The translations under genes and the position numbers were made by a program. The notes under the pieces were generated by a model. The model was not told where the DNA came from, did not search any database, and saw only the letters and a list, made by a program, of their open reading frames with translations. Positions 11,964 to 24,100 of a DNA stretch of 64,000 bases are shown here, one piece after another. Source of the DNA: Coprinopsis marcescibilis (Eukaryota; Basidiomycota; Agaricomycetes; Agaricales; Psathyrellaceae); assembly GCA_004369085.1 (NCBI GenBank), contig ML210157.1:253057-317056 (forward strand). The letters run 5' to 3'. Position 1 is the first letter of the stretch; each line of letters starts with the position of its first letter.

Positions 11964-12080
11964 AAGACAAGAACAAATCGATATCAGAACCCCAATCTAC
12001 CAAGATCAAATCATTCACAACAATTTGCTCAACAGTGTCTCAAACCAACAACCCATTCATGGAATCCTTTGCCTCCATGA

Positions 12081-13079
12081 GTGTTAAATGGCAGTTTACC
12101 TCATCTAAATACCCATTCCAAATGACCTTAGGAAAACTATTGCTCATCAGTAGAGCTTTCTCTTTCGCTTCTAGACTCCGGGGAGTATTCAGTAAATAAC
12201 GTGAAAGCTGTAGTTGTGCACCACTTACCTTTCAAGGTGTTCAAGTGCTCCTCCAGAACTACAAAGACAGCATAGTTGACCTTACCAGTCAGACTAAGGT
12301 CCAAGTCCTTGCCCTCCATAAGCTGAGGACTCAACTTCGATGCAATCCAGAGCTCCAGGCATCTGATCATCCAAACTATGCTAATGTCATTGAGGAATTC
12401 AATTATCCACTCGAGGTATTTTTCAATGCGTAGCCTAGCTGTTGCCTCATTCTACAAGGAATAAGATGTATGCAAGGCAGCTGATTCAAGCGAAATATCA
12501 ATCTCACCATCATACCTGTATTCCATGCTGATATAATGTTGGTGGCTTTAAGTTTCTTGATCATGTTGGCAATCTTGCAAAAGAGGTTCAGTTGAACGTC
12601 CAATGTTGCTCTTCCTTGATCTGAAAGCTCCTCATTGATTCTACAGATTGGTGTAGATGCTTCATGGACAGCCTCAATAAAGCATTTGAGTGCCTCTTGC
12701 TCAATGGAAGGGAAGCTGGATAATCCACCTTGTCCAGATGGAACAACCACCCCAACATTGGTCAGGTCCTTCCTTCAAACACCTGAGAGGCATGCTGTCT
12801 AAATGTTTGACTATCAGTGATGCAAATTCAGCACCTAGCTACACTCCAAACTCACCTTAACCTCTCGTACTATCTGAGGCTGTTTGGAATCCAACCTAAT
12901 CCCAATGCTGATGCTGCCAAGCATTGTAGAAATTTCATTGACCAGAGCCATACTGGAAGCTTGGAGATTGGACTGTGTGGAGCGCATGTTGGAGAGGGAA
13001 GAAGATATGGATACTCGACAACTTGAGAGTACTAGTAGATATGGACCTCAGTCAAAACAAGCACAACTCATCCCAGATG
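12081..13079. other. Repeat-like DNA of unknown origin
   Basis: Minus-strand ORF pieces (12750-12403 and 12370-12137) encode helical, Leu-rich stretches such as LNLFCKIANMIKKLKATN. These could be exons of a degraded gene. No known family was recognised and the frames do not join cleanly. The segment lies between the gypsy remnant and a dispersed repeat. Confidence 0.35.
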
Positions 13080-13501
13080 GGAAGATTAACCATGAGGCTA
13101 TGGGCCACAATTTTGGGAGCGGAGGGAACAATCTAAGATCAATGCATAGTGCTGTTGCATAACGTGCAACTTGTCACTCTGCACATGCTGGACCAGTCAC
13201 ATTGATCACATAAGGGTCATCTAAAACCATACCCAGATGACGTCTAACATGCACCATAACGTTTATCTACACAGCAGGGCTTGTACTACATCCGCCACAA
13301 CCATTTACTTCATACTTCTCCTTGTAAGACTGATGGTTAAAAGCACACCGGGGTCTGGGCTCGTAAGTGGTGTTTGTCAACAGTCTTCGATTAGCCCCAA
13401 TGTGGCCTCTTTTTGGCATGTGCTGTGGTGGTTGAGGAAATCAAAATGAATCGAGACGCAAATCAAGTAATTATTGACGCCTTGATCTTTTGAGAGTACC
13501 A
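13080..13501. repeat. Dispersed repeat, copy 1, left part
   Basis: It aligns by eye with 18160-18615, for example acatgcaccataacg / acacattataacgg, then caccagggcttttactac-type and gtaagactgatggttaaaagcacac-type blocks. Divergence is moderate with small indels. The copy is interrupted at 13502-17413 by the hAT element and resumes at 17414. Confidence 0.7.
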
Positions 13502-13509
13502 CCAAGGGC
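13502..13509. repeat. Target-site duplication, left (CCAAGGGC)
   Basis: Identical to 17406-17413 and immediately outside the hAT terminal repeat. Confidence 0.88.
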
Positions 13510-13520
13510 TAGGGACAAAC
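13510..13520 (+). repeat. hAT left terminal inverted repeat
   Basis: TAGGGACAAAC, which matches the reverse complement of 17395-17405 with one mismatch. Confidence 0.85.
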
Positions 13521-13767
13521 ACAAATGCAAACATCTGCAGATTTATCCAAACAGATGGCGTGAGCCCAGATATTTATAGATAATATACCAAATCTGGTGC
13601 ATCCATTCAAATCCGGATGGATCTGGATCTATCTGTCCAATTTTGGACAAGTATTCAGACTCCTCCATTGTTTCGAGCAGATAGAGGCAGGGCGAGCCAC
13701 TGCAAGCTCTATTTCCACTTTCTTCCCTCCCCTGCACTCAGTAACACCATTCAGAGCTTAATACTCA

Positions 13768-16700
13768 ATGCAAGGTCATGGTAAAGGCAGTAAACAAGGA
13801 AAAGGGGCCTCGAAAGCAGCAGCTACACCCCCAAGTGAGGATCTGGCCCCTCAGCCCGTTGCCCCTGTCTTGGGAGTGCCCAGCCAAGCACCAAAAACAC
13901 CACCTCCTGCATATGTAACACCCCAAGTACCATTTCCATGCCCTGTCACTCCGCCAAATGCCTCCCACAAGGGTGGTGATGCTATTGCACCCATTATTGT
14001 CTCACCAATCAAGCCCCGAGCTTGTCGTGCACCTGCTATTGCTCGGATGTCAGATTCCAAGGTCTGGGATATGGCTGATGAAGAAATCATTGGTAAATTG
14101 AATATTTTAATCGATTTATTAATTGATTTTTGTTAAACTCAGCTGCATCATTTTCAAACACACGTTCCCTCACTTATGTGCATTACAACATCTCTATTGA
14201 GCATGTTTACGCTACTGGAGGTGCCAAGGAGAAGATTGTCTTCATTTTTACATGCAAGACTGACCCTGATAATCATGCTGCTCAGAAGCATGCTCGAGGT
14301 AACACTGCGGCTGGGACTGGCAACCTGGTGGCTACTGAGGGGGCCTATCTGAAGCACCATGGCCTATCCAGGCCTGGTGCTACCCAGTCTCAGAGTCTTC
14401 CCTACTCCGAGGCTCTCCACCATGTTCTGATTGCTCTACGCTGTGCTGCCAGCACCCATCCCTTTGATATGATCTTGGACAAGTGGTACCAAGCAGAAGT
14501 TGAGATGCTTTGCCCAGGTACCAAGCTTCCCCATCCTGTTACTGTTTCTCGGGACTTGAAACGCCTTTATGCTGGCATGTCCACTACTATTTCGAACTTC
14601 TTCATTGTACGTTTTTGCTGACTTTATATTCATTGCTTNNNNNNNNNNAACTTCTTCATTGTACGTTTTTGCTGACTTTATATTCATTGCTTATTGCTGA
14701 CGTGAATCATAGAATATGGATTCAACACTTCATCTTGTTCTTGATGGCTGGACCTCTCCACTTGTCTCTTCCTATCTTGGAGTTGTTGTTGTCTGGTGCC
14801 AGAATGGTGCAATCAATCGGATGATTTTGGACTCCATACGGTTCGCATTTTTCGTTTTTATTCTCTTTAAATATTTATTTAATCCAATATAGACTCAAGC
14901 AAAGCCATACTGGAGAATACATGGCGACTCTCATACATGACTGTGTTAGCCAATTTGGTATAGCAGATATGGTGCATACACAGCCTATTTTGCTATATAT
15001 ATTCTAATTCCTTTATTTTTAAGATATTTTCTCTCTGCATGGACAACACATCAAATTGTGACAAGCTTGCAGAAAAGCTTGGCGAACTTCTCCCATCTTT
15101 TGATGGGATGAACTCGCGTGTCCGATGTTTTGCTCACGTTCTGAATCTCATTGCCAAAGTATGTGCATATTATTTTCTGACACAATATGAGATTTTTAAT
15201 TAATAATTTTAGGTATTCATATCGTTCTTCTTTAAACAGAAGAAAAGCAAGAAGGTGGTTTGCATTCCTGCTTCATCTGGCCGGCAGGCAGGTTGTGCCT
15301 TGCCTTTTGGCTTAGCTGCTTCTAACGAGGAAGAAACTATTCTTGAAGCTGGTGATGATGATGATGCTGATGGTGGTGCAGATCAGCCTGCAATTCTGGA
15401 GGAGTCAGAGCTCACAGCAGAGGCAACTCAGGACGACAATGGCCATGCTGCTCATAACACCATGGCTGTCAAGTCTATTTGCCAGCATGCTATTGACTAT
15501 ATGTGCACTAAGCACAAGGTCACATTTACTGCTGCTGAGGAGAAGTTGGCAGGTGGTCTGTTCCCAAAGGTATGTTACTCAGCACATTTACATTTCTACT
15601 GATACTAATTGCAGCAAGGTTGCTGGCCTAGCGTGTTGTGTTCATGACTCCTCAACCCTCAAAGAGGAGTTTGATGGTCAGGTCAGAACTATGCACAGCA
15701 TGGGGCGTATTCTGGAAGGCAACAAGACTAGGCTTGATCGCCATGTTCCAACCTGCTGGAACTGAGATCTTGCATGCCTGGAAGCTCACCTTTATTTTGA
15801 ACCTACTGTTAGGGCACTAATAGGTTCAAACCGCAATCTTTCAGCCTTTGAGCTCACTTCTGACCAGTGGAAACTGGCACACGTCCTGGAGCAATGTCTT
15901 GCAGTATATCTTAAAATTGATTTTTGTAACTGTTACTGATTAATTTTTTATTAGATTTTTGAGGGTCCTACCAAGCTTTTCTCACAGGGCGAGGTACCAA
16001 TGATTGTTGACGTTATTTCAATGCTCAGCAATCTTGGGAAAGAGCTCCAGGGAATATGCGATGATCAGTTAAAGGACAAAGACGACCCAACACAGTTTGT
16101 TGTTCCAAATATTGTCTGCATTGCTGCACATGCTGGTATGATGATGGTCAACAAGTACTTGATGTTCTTGACCCAGTGTGACATATACCAGATTGCTATT
16201 TGTATGTGATTTAATTAATTCGTGGCTGACTAATAATTATCCAACAGTTATATGCCCGGATCGCAAGCTGGAGTGGTTCAAGTCTAATGGCTTCTCCATG
16301 GATGAAATTGCAAAAATCAGAAAGCTTGTTGAGGATTGATTCTCTTCAAGGTATCAGAAGGAGCCACCTGTTCTACCTAATAGGCCTCCTGCTGCTCAAC
16401 CTTCCTGTAGTGTGAGTTTTCGCTTTAATTGACAATTTCATCCTAATATCATTAAAATAGGCAAAGAAATCCCGATTTGTCATTTCCTCACCTGAAAAAA
16501 CAACCTCAGCTGCAGCAAGCGACCACATCTCAACATATTTGGATGAAGGAGTTGTCCCAACATCACAGATTAAAGCAGCTGGGGGATATCTCAAGTGGTG
16601 GGCTGCAGTATCTAAAAATCGTCCCCAGGTTTCAAAAATGGCTCTTGATTACTGTTCGGCTCCAGGTACCCTTTTTGATATGTTCTAAATGTTTTATGCT

Positions 16701-16998
16701 TGCTGATACACTAGCAGCATCCTCTGTTGATGCTGAACGTGCCTTCTCTGTTGGGCGCCTTCAGGTATCTCACCTGCAGCACAACATGAATTCACAGACA
16801 TTCAAAGCACAGATGTGTGTTGGCTCTTGGGCCAATTCTGTTGCATGCCCCCCTCTTTCTGGGCTTCAGAAAATTCTTGAAGACCCTGTCAGCACTGCCA
16901 AAGGAGAGAAGAAGCAATATGAAGGTAATACTAGTGATGGTGAGGATTTCATGGCCAAACTTGGCAATATTTCTGCGGTTGATTCTGATGATGACTGA
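13768..16998 (+). pseudogene. hAT transposase, inactivated
   Basis: The transposase would cut and paste the element by a DDE mechanism in the nucleus. Exon-like blocks in order are: a Pro/Lys-rich N terminus from ATG 13768; a degenerate BED-type finger near 14220-14360 (IFTCKTDPDN, GTGNL); STLHLVLDGWTSP near 14720; MDNTSNCDKLAEKLGELLP and RVRCFAHVLNLIAK near 15040-15160; and the C-terminal dimerisation motif SSVDAERAFSVGRLQVSHLQ near 16720-16780. Several introns are implied. In-frame TGA codons occur after HVPTCWN (about 15763) and after KLVED (about 16337). The first sits where the family has TRWNSTYD. A 10-N gap interrupts the sequence at 14639. Confidence 0.82.
14595..14692. other. Assembly gap with 44-bp flanking duplication
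   Basis: Ten Ns at 14639-14648 are bordered by identical 44-bp sequences (14595-14638 and 14649-14692). This is the signature of two contig ends that overlap but were not merged. The true sequence probably has a single copy and no gap. Confidence 0.9.
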
Positions 16999-17394
16999 GT
17001 TTTGGCTGGAATGGAGTAAAATTAATTTGTATTTGTATCTAGAAACCTATGTACATCTTTTGTGGGCATCTGAGATTTTGTTTCATGACAAACGGACAAG
17101 AATTGGGTGAGAACAAGAACAAACAGTAAAGGGCCCAGCATGTTTGTCATTATTTGACTGAATTTTCAACCAATTTTCAACAATTAAATGAAAGTGCTAT
17201 TCTGACCGCATTTCTGGACGGAATTGGCTGAAAATTTGTAAAAGTGGTCGTTGACATGTCTACTATACAGCTATAAAATTTGTGCTATGTTTTGCAATTC
17301 CAGATATCTGCAGATATCTGGCATCCGAACCAATTGGTATCCGATCTGAACAATATCTGGTCGCTGCATCTGGATGAATTATGTAATCATCCAA

Positions 17395-17405
17395 GTTGGT
17401 CCCTA
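17395..17405 (-). repeat. hAT right terminal inverted repeat
   Basis: GTTGGTCCCTA, the inverted partner of 13510-13520. Confidence 0.85.
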
Positions 17406-17413
17406 CCAAGGGC
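17406..17413. repeat. Target-site duplication, right (CCAAGGGC)
   Basis: Identical to 13502-13509. Confidence 0.88.
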
Positions 17414-17650
17414 TTCACTCAGTGGACCCTATCCGATTACAAGGAACCATGTTGATCAGGTGCCCCCTGAATGTGGGGGTACTTCTCTTCTGAATAATTC
17501 AGCCCATTTGATTGCACCCTGAATCTCAGCTCAAATACACTAGCCGATACCGTGGTGCATCCAGCAGTGGCTGCCAGCAATGAGCTAACTTGTATCCAAA
17601 GTCTCAATCCAGACTTGTGTTCTTGAGGTTGGACTATGTGGAGATATGAA
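17414..17650. repeat. Dispersed repeat, copy 1, right part
   Basis: It continues copy 1 after the hAT insertion. It aligns with 18620-18855: ccgattacaaggaacc / ctgattacgaggaacc, gttgatcagg, ccagtggctgccagcaatg and gttcttgaggttggactatg occur in both copies. Confidence 0.75.
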
Positions 17651-18159
17651 GGATTGATAATTATATTTATCCTACTGTATAAATATTGCAGTATATCTCA
17701 ATCTTCTTGTTCATCTCAAGTTGGATGTCACAGTGTTGTTGACCAATGCAGTTTGGCGTTAAGCACTTGGCTTGGCAGAATGATCATGGCCATGCTGATG
17801 ACCAAGTTGACCTTCAAAGCAAAAACCTGCAATCAGTGGCTGAGACGGGTTGGAATCGCTGCTCCCTGCAATAACTTGAACCATTGTGCCATGGCCCTGA
17901 ATCGCCCATGTGGGCAACCCTGAATCATACCCGTAAGTCTGGAAGTCAGCCCTGCAAACACTCGACTTGCTAAGTGACAATGATTGAAAAAGAAAAGCTA
18001 GGAGTGTGGGAGTCTATGTATGTGTTTGACGGTCCTGCAGGCCTGAACAGACCATCTCCCAGCCCAGTCCTTTCATCAGCTATACAGGGAGGGAGTGCGG
18101 GATAGTTGCGTGGAATCCTGCCAAGAGCCAGTATAAGGGATTTGAGACGATTCAGATCT
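17651..18159. other. Non-coding or degraded DNA between repeat copies
   Basis: A minus-strand open stretch (17980-17759) encodes a His/Gly-rich fragment that I do not recognise. No gene model can be supported. Confidence 0.4.
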
Positions 18160-18870
18160 TTCACCATGAAGCTCTGGGTCAATGCGCATGCGTTCGACAG
18201 CAGAGGAAACAATCAAAGATCTAAGAAACACTGCTTATTACATCGAACATTGCTTGTCACCAAACACGTTCTGAATGTCACATCAATCGCATAGAGGTCC
18301 TCTAAAAAACCACACTCAAACAATGACTAACACACATTATAACGGTTCACACCAGGGCTTTTACTACGTCTGCCACAGCCATATACATAATTCATACTCC
18401 TCCTTGTAAGATTGATGGTTAGAAGCACACTGAGGTCCGGGCTTGCAAGTGGTTGTTCATCAACAGTCCTTGATGAAGTATAAAGACAAGTGCTGAGAAA
18501 CAAAACCCCCAAATCCGGCCTCTTCTGAGAACCTGCTTTGGTGACTGAGGGTGTTGAAACAAGACAAAACAAAAAACACAATTGGGCAACTATTGATGCC
18601 TCCATCCTTCACGAGTAGCACTTCACATGGACCCAATCTGATTACGAGGAACCACGTTGATCAGGCGCCCCTTGGATGTGGGTACCTTCTCTTCTGAACA
18701 CCTCAGCCCATCCGATTGCACCCCGAATCTCAGCTCAAGTACACAGGCAAATAACCTGGTGCATCTCTCCAGTGGCTGCCAGCAATGTACATATACCAGC
18801 AACACCCAATCTGGAGATTGTGTTCTTGAGGTTGGACTATGTGGAGATATGAAGTTATTGTATGGATTCT
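18160..18870. repeat. Dispersed repeat, copy 2 (uninterrupted)
   Basis: It matches copy 1 left part followed directly by copy 1 right part with no hAT between them. The junction is near 18608-18625 (agcacttcacatggaccc). It therefore serves as an empty-site reference for the hAT insertion. Confidence 0.72.
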
Positions 18871-21100
18871 GTTTCACCTACACCAATTTATCCTGATGTC
18901 TCGTTGATGTAGGATTTTGATGTCCGGGGGACATCACAAGCAAGGTCCCGTTGACCTCCACTCAAGCTCAGGGGATGTTCCAAAAAAATGATGTTCAGCT
19001 GAGATATCTGGGATGTCAGCCTGACATTGTCATTCAATGTCCTCCAGATATTCAGTGGGAAATCTAACTTGAGTGCTAATGTTCCAGTAAATACAACATC
19101 AATAAGAAATCAGAAGCATGTAAACATAAGGTGTAACCTCTATTGATATATGTAAAATGACTTGTGATGCAGAGAGCGCAGTGGACATGGTCTGTATAAC
19201 ATGGAGTCATACTTGAACGATGGAGAGTAAGCTCCTCAGGCTGAAGGTTGCTGTTCAACATTAGACTGGTGACCAGGTTGTGCATGACCAGGAGCAACAT
19301 ATACAGTCATCAAGCAGTCCTTGAAACAACACCGCTCCTTAAAACAAACATGTATATCTTCTGTAAATTGGGTCTGATGGTTTTGTAACTTGGCATGAAC
19401 CTATGTTATTATATACTCTACATGTCTTGAGATTTATACACCACAGGTGGCGGCTCCAGCAAGGCGAGCTTGCGTGCCAAGCGCCGAGCTAGGGCTTTGT
19501 CCTAACGGACGCTCCGGCTCTCGGCCCCGCCCATTTCCTCTTTCGCATCCCTCCTGTCATACTGAACCCCCATCATGTCAACTAGATCCTCGTCAGACAT
19601 CCTGCAATAAAATTCGAGACCCAAGATTTCGTTTCCTCGCTTTTCTGCTCCTTCCCCTCATCCTCGCAGTAGCACATCGCTACCTGCCCTCCTCTGGTCT
19701 GCTCTCTCATCCTTTTTCCTCCCACCCATCCTCCCCTCACAGCGTCTGCTTTGGTGTCTTTCGCGTCCCCTCGTCATAGCCTTTCGCTCGACCTGGGGCA
19801 GCCGGGCCATCTCAGCGATGCTTGAGACCCCGATCATGCCGCTTCAAATCTTTCCTTCGCCCCCTCGTTCCTCTCCGTCTCGGTTGACTTTCATCAACCT
19901 CCCTTACCTCTCGTCTCAGGGCTTTCATTGCCCCTCATCCCAAGGGAATAGGACGAGGCTCTCTCTCTTCATCGCTCGCTGGCTATTCCAGCTTTGCTCA
20001 CGCGGCATCCGGTGTCTTACCCCCCAACCTTGGAATCTACCAGCCTTCAGGCCCCTAACTTCCGTTGTACTATTCGTTATCATTACTATTCCCTGCATCC
20101 CTGCTCATAATTCTAATATTTCTCTCATCCCCTGAGCCCCAGTCCGTAAATACAAAGCTAGCATGGTGTAAGGAGATATCGTGCTGTAAGTGCTGAATTC
20201 CACAGGTTTTTGTGGTAATCTGGCTGTAACTTCTTCTAGTCTGAGAACATTCAGGGTTTATGTGCCCCAATGTGTTTCAGGGGCTCTCTGCATAACTTTT
20301 GTATTGTCTTTGAGCCCAAAAAGCTGTTGCTCAAGCCAGAACTCAAAGTGCAACCCCGGCAGGAATTTCGGCAAGATATGTTCTTGATGGAAATCAATTC
20401 GGCAACTACACCCCTTTTGGAATGTCCAAGAATCACTAATAAAAGGCAGAGATTAGACTTTTCCATCGATAACAAGGCACCAGCATTTCTATCTTCTCAC
20501 AAATGACTTGCCGACTAAAATTGAAATCCAAGAAGCAGAGAGAGGCCAAACGGACACAATGTCTGTGGATGCAGCCATCAATCTATCATAGTTGCCGTGT
20601 GATCTGGGAGAGTTTCAAGGACTGGTTTGGGTTTCTGAATTTGATGTTGCTTCTATTCACTTTGTATGGATATCCACTCAGAATTGAGCTCTCATACTTT
20701 ATATTACAGTACCTATATACTGTTTACATATGCGTGTCTAAAAGGTTTGAAGAAAATCGGAGCGGGAAAAGTTTGGTTGGCGAAATGAATTTGCTCGTTT
20801 CAAGGAGTGCTTGATCACTGTACCCTCACCGAGCCCAAACTCGGAGCAAATGTACGCGGACCCGGCACGGGCCGCTTTCGTTGGCATCACGCACTGCACG
20901 TGATGGTCACGGTCACACGCCTTCATACAAGTTCTCGCGCGCAGCATATTCGGACTCTGTACCAACTTGCACTTCTTCCGCCATCATCGAGGACAACGCG
21001 TCGTTGGAATCCTATATCTAAGGCGACAGTCAGCCATGGGAGGGCCACTTCAGCCCCCCCTCGCTCTACCTGCTCTCTACCTCTGATCATTGAGAAAAGC
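18871..21100. other. Gene-free, repeat-derived and GC-contrasting DNA
   Basis: 18871-19440 is AT-rich and featureless. At about 19446 composition switches to GC-rich (ggtggcggctccagcaagg, gctccggctctcggcc), suggesting the edge of another mobile or inserted segment running to about 20135. ORFs here are Ser/Pro/Leu-rich composition artefacts. 20140-20800 has short ORFs only. 20800-21100 is the promoter side of the kinase gene. Confidence 0.4.
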
Positions 21101-24100
21101 ATGGCCCACGCGCCCTCAAGGTTTGGAATGTTCACTAGTTCTCTTACCGTAAGTGCTGATGTTTTTGCGGCTCAACAGTCCTCGTCAAGGTCCTCCAACA
21201 CCGGAGGTAAAGGATCCCCCGTATACAGGGTAAGTAGCAAGTCGATCTTATTGGAAGGTTACAAGTTTGACTGTTCTCAACAGCGAAACTCCTCGAGTTC
21301 CAGGCACCGACGCTCAGCACCGTGATCAGACAGAAGTACGCTCAGACATCGGGAGGTACATGGACAGCGAAATGATCTACTGCAAAAGAAAAGAATTTGA
21401 AAGCCATTACCTACCCTTCAATCCTACTGACGACGATATCAACGGCTGCATGGAGCACCTGAAGGATGGATGGACGGCTTCAGTCATGAATCCCACCGGG
21501 CTCAAGAACGTCTGGGCTGACTATACTCGCGTGCCTTCCGCCTCCTGGAGTACCGAGCTTGCCGCGTTCAAACCCCTCAAGAAGATTATTCGCGCGATTG
21601 AAACCTACAAACTCAAAGGCGTGTACAATGAAGTCAAGGATCGCAACTTGAGCGAGTTCCGTTACCGAGAGGTCAACAACACTCCTCTCAAGGCTGACAC
21701 CTTCGCCAAGCACAAGATAGACGGCTGCCTTACCACTGAATGGGATAAGAAGATCATCCTTTCCGAGACATCCATCGCCGTCCCGATGGAGTTCAAGCTC
21801 AAACAGGTTGATCGATTATCGGTAGGCATCTAATATTATAAGCGAGACGTTATAAGATGGTTACACCTTTACAGAATCGAATTCAACTTGTAGGCGATGT
21901 CAATCATGTGATGACCGAAGACCCTCGCAGAATGTTTATGTACGGGGTAAGTCGATGAAGAGTATTCTCGTTGCTTTTCGTTGCTGACAAGACTTTGTTT
22001 TCAGATCACCATCGAGGACGATCGTTTCACAGTATGGTACTTCTCGAGGTCTCACTCAGTAAAATGTGCCTCCTTCAGTTTTGTTGAGGTATGTGCCCAC
22101 AAGTCTTTTACTCTTTCTTGTGCTGAGAAAAGTACAGGACCCTAGCTCAATGGTCGTTGTGCTGCTCTCCTTGCTTTTCGCCACACCCGAAGAGTTAGGC
22201 TTCGACCCCAACGTCACTGCCATCAAAGTCGATGAATCGACCTCCTATGTTTACGCAATCCCTCAACCGACGGGCGAGCCCAAGTACTTCTTGGCCAAGG
22301 CTGCTCTCTCTGAATTTCGTTGGCTCTGTGTTACAGGGCGGACTGCCCGCATCTATAACGTCGTCGAGGTAGCATCGCCTTCCGACCTCAAGCCCCTGGG
22401 TCGACCTCGGGTCTTGAAAGACGTCTGGCTGGACGACACTTGCAAAACTGAAACAACAATACAGCGAGAAATATTCGAAGATATCGAAACCTTTGCACTA
22501 TCGCCTAATTGGCGTGAAGACAAATGCCTCAAACTATTCCCCGAGGCGGCTATGGAAGCTCTCGGTCAGATGCTGACTGATGGTAAATACAAGAAGCTGT
22601 TCTTGACGCCCGAGTACGAATACGAGGGTAAGCTTTGCAAAGCGGTGTACGACGGCCAGGGGAAGGCTTTTCCAATGCCAGGAATGCTCATCAAGAAGCC
22701 CAACCTGGATACGGCAGCCACAGCGTCGCACACTGACACTGCTTCGCAATCTGCCGCGGGTACCAAGCGGACTGCCGGACTGCAACCACTTCATCCGAGT
22801 CCGCCAGTTCTTCCAGCCCGCGTCAACCCCGTCACCAGAGAATATCGTCAGAAGCGGCGATGCTTCTTTGTCTATGAGGAAGTCTCCACAGCCCTACATC
22901 ATCTTCCAAAGCTCAAGGAAGCTATGTCTGTGATTCTGCAATGCCTTGTCGGTACGTTGAATATCCCTCTATGCTTTCATGAGTCGCCAAGCTGACATTA
23001 TCGTAGCCCTTCAACTGCTCTTCTGCGCGGGCTGGGTCCACAGAGACATTAGCTCGGGCAACATCCTTGCGTTTCGTTCGGACGATGACGCCCCCTGGGA
23101 AGTCAAACTGTCCGACCTGGAATACGCTAAGAGATTCCCTGGCGTCGACAAACGAAACTCCGACCCAAAGACGGTTAGTTTTTCACGGATTGTCAACCGT
23201 CCATAAACGCTGTATGCTAATCAGTCTTCTTCGAACTAGGGGACACCTTTCTTTATGCCGTTGGAAGTCCAATCTCAGCAACTCCTCTCCAGTAGGGAGG
23301 AAGACGAAGACGAGGACCCGGACATGACGCGACTTCCATCAGACTTTACAGAGGAACACACAATCTTGATTCAGTCCATCTTGACTGCAGTCTTGATCAA
23401 ACACAGCTTTCAGCATGACTTGGAGTCAATCTGGTGGATTGTCCTCTGGTTGATCACTATGAGAGTGGACCACGCGATTTCAAGGGACTACGCTAAGGAT
23501 ATTTTCCAGAATGTCCTCGTTCCCTCTCAGGACCGCCACACTGCACTTAAACGAAATATTTCCACTCCACTCTCCCGCATCTTACACCAAGACCTTTCCA
23601 ACTTCGTGCAGCCCATGGAATCTATTCGGAAATTTTTCATCAGCATCTACAAAAAGCGAGTGCGGGTGGGCGAGCAGATGGACAAGTCCTCGTACGGTAT
23701 TGCGCATGCGCATATGTGGAACCAGCTCAACAAATTAAAAGAGACTGCGGATGTGTGGGGCGAGACCATCGTTTACGTACCTCGAAAGGCTCCTGCTGTC
23801 GTGGAGATCGCATCCGATGGTTCATCAGGTGATGATGGATCGGAGGATGCAACCCCAGAGACCCCAACGCGCTCTCATGCGAAGCGTCCTCGCAGAGATG
23901 AAGACGAGTATGTTCCAGAGTCCGTCGCTCAAGTCCGTACGCAGCCGGTTATCACTGCTCAGAAGAAGGGCAGGAGGGTTCCTGTGAATGCGGGCAGAGT
24001 CTCGACCAGGAGAGTTGCTGTGGCTACTACCCGAGTCACCAGGTCGGGCACTGCAAAAGCTGCAGCAGGGTCTCGATCCGCAAACTCGGTCCCCCCTACG

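Larger units (their letters stand above)
6414..12080 (+). mobile_element. Decayed Ty3/gypsy LTR retrotransposon (chromovirus)
   Basis: The order is LTR, gag with CCHC knuckle, aspartic protease, reverse transcriptase, RNase H, integrase and chromodomain, which is the plan of chromoviruses. The reading frame is broken by more than a dozen stops and at least two frameshifts. Nearly all stops are TGA where the family has arginine. The 3' LTR is not recognisable and the match to the element fades at about 12000-12080, where a different repeat begins. The element is non-autonomous and old. Chromodomains of this class are thought to steer integration to heterochromatin. Confidence 0.88.
13510..17405 (+). 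mobile_element. Complete hAT-family DNA transposon (3,896 bp)
   Basis: The ends are TAGGGACAAAC (13510-13520) and GTTGGTCCCTA (17395-17405), imperfect inverted repeats with one mismatch. They are flanked by perfect 8-bp direct repeats CCAAGGGC (13502-13509, 17406-17413). Eight-base target duplications are diagnostic of hAT. The interior carries an intron-containing transposase with the hAT dimerisation motif. Two in-frame stops and a Cys for a conserved Arg indicate inactivation. Subterminal regions contain repeated gatatctg/tccggatg-type words, as in other hATs. Confidence 0.9.

Noticed and set aside
11964..12100. Possible 3' LTR of the chromovirus
   Set aside because: No sequence resembling 6414-6884 was found there, only a short tgttaaa word.
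12137..12750. Minus-strand ORFs that could form a gene
   Set aside because: Frames do not join through consistent splice sites and no family is recognised. Kept only as a region note.
19447..20135. Two consecutive Ser/Pro/Leu-rich ORFs
   Set aside because: Low complexity from pyrimidine-rich DNA, no domains and no splice logic.
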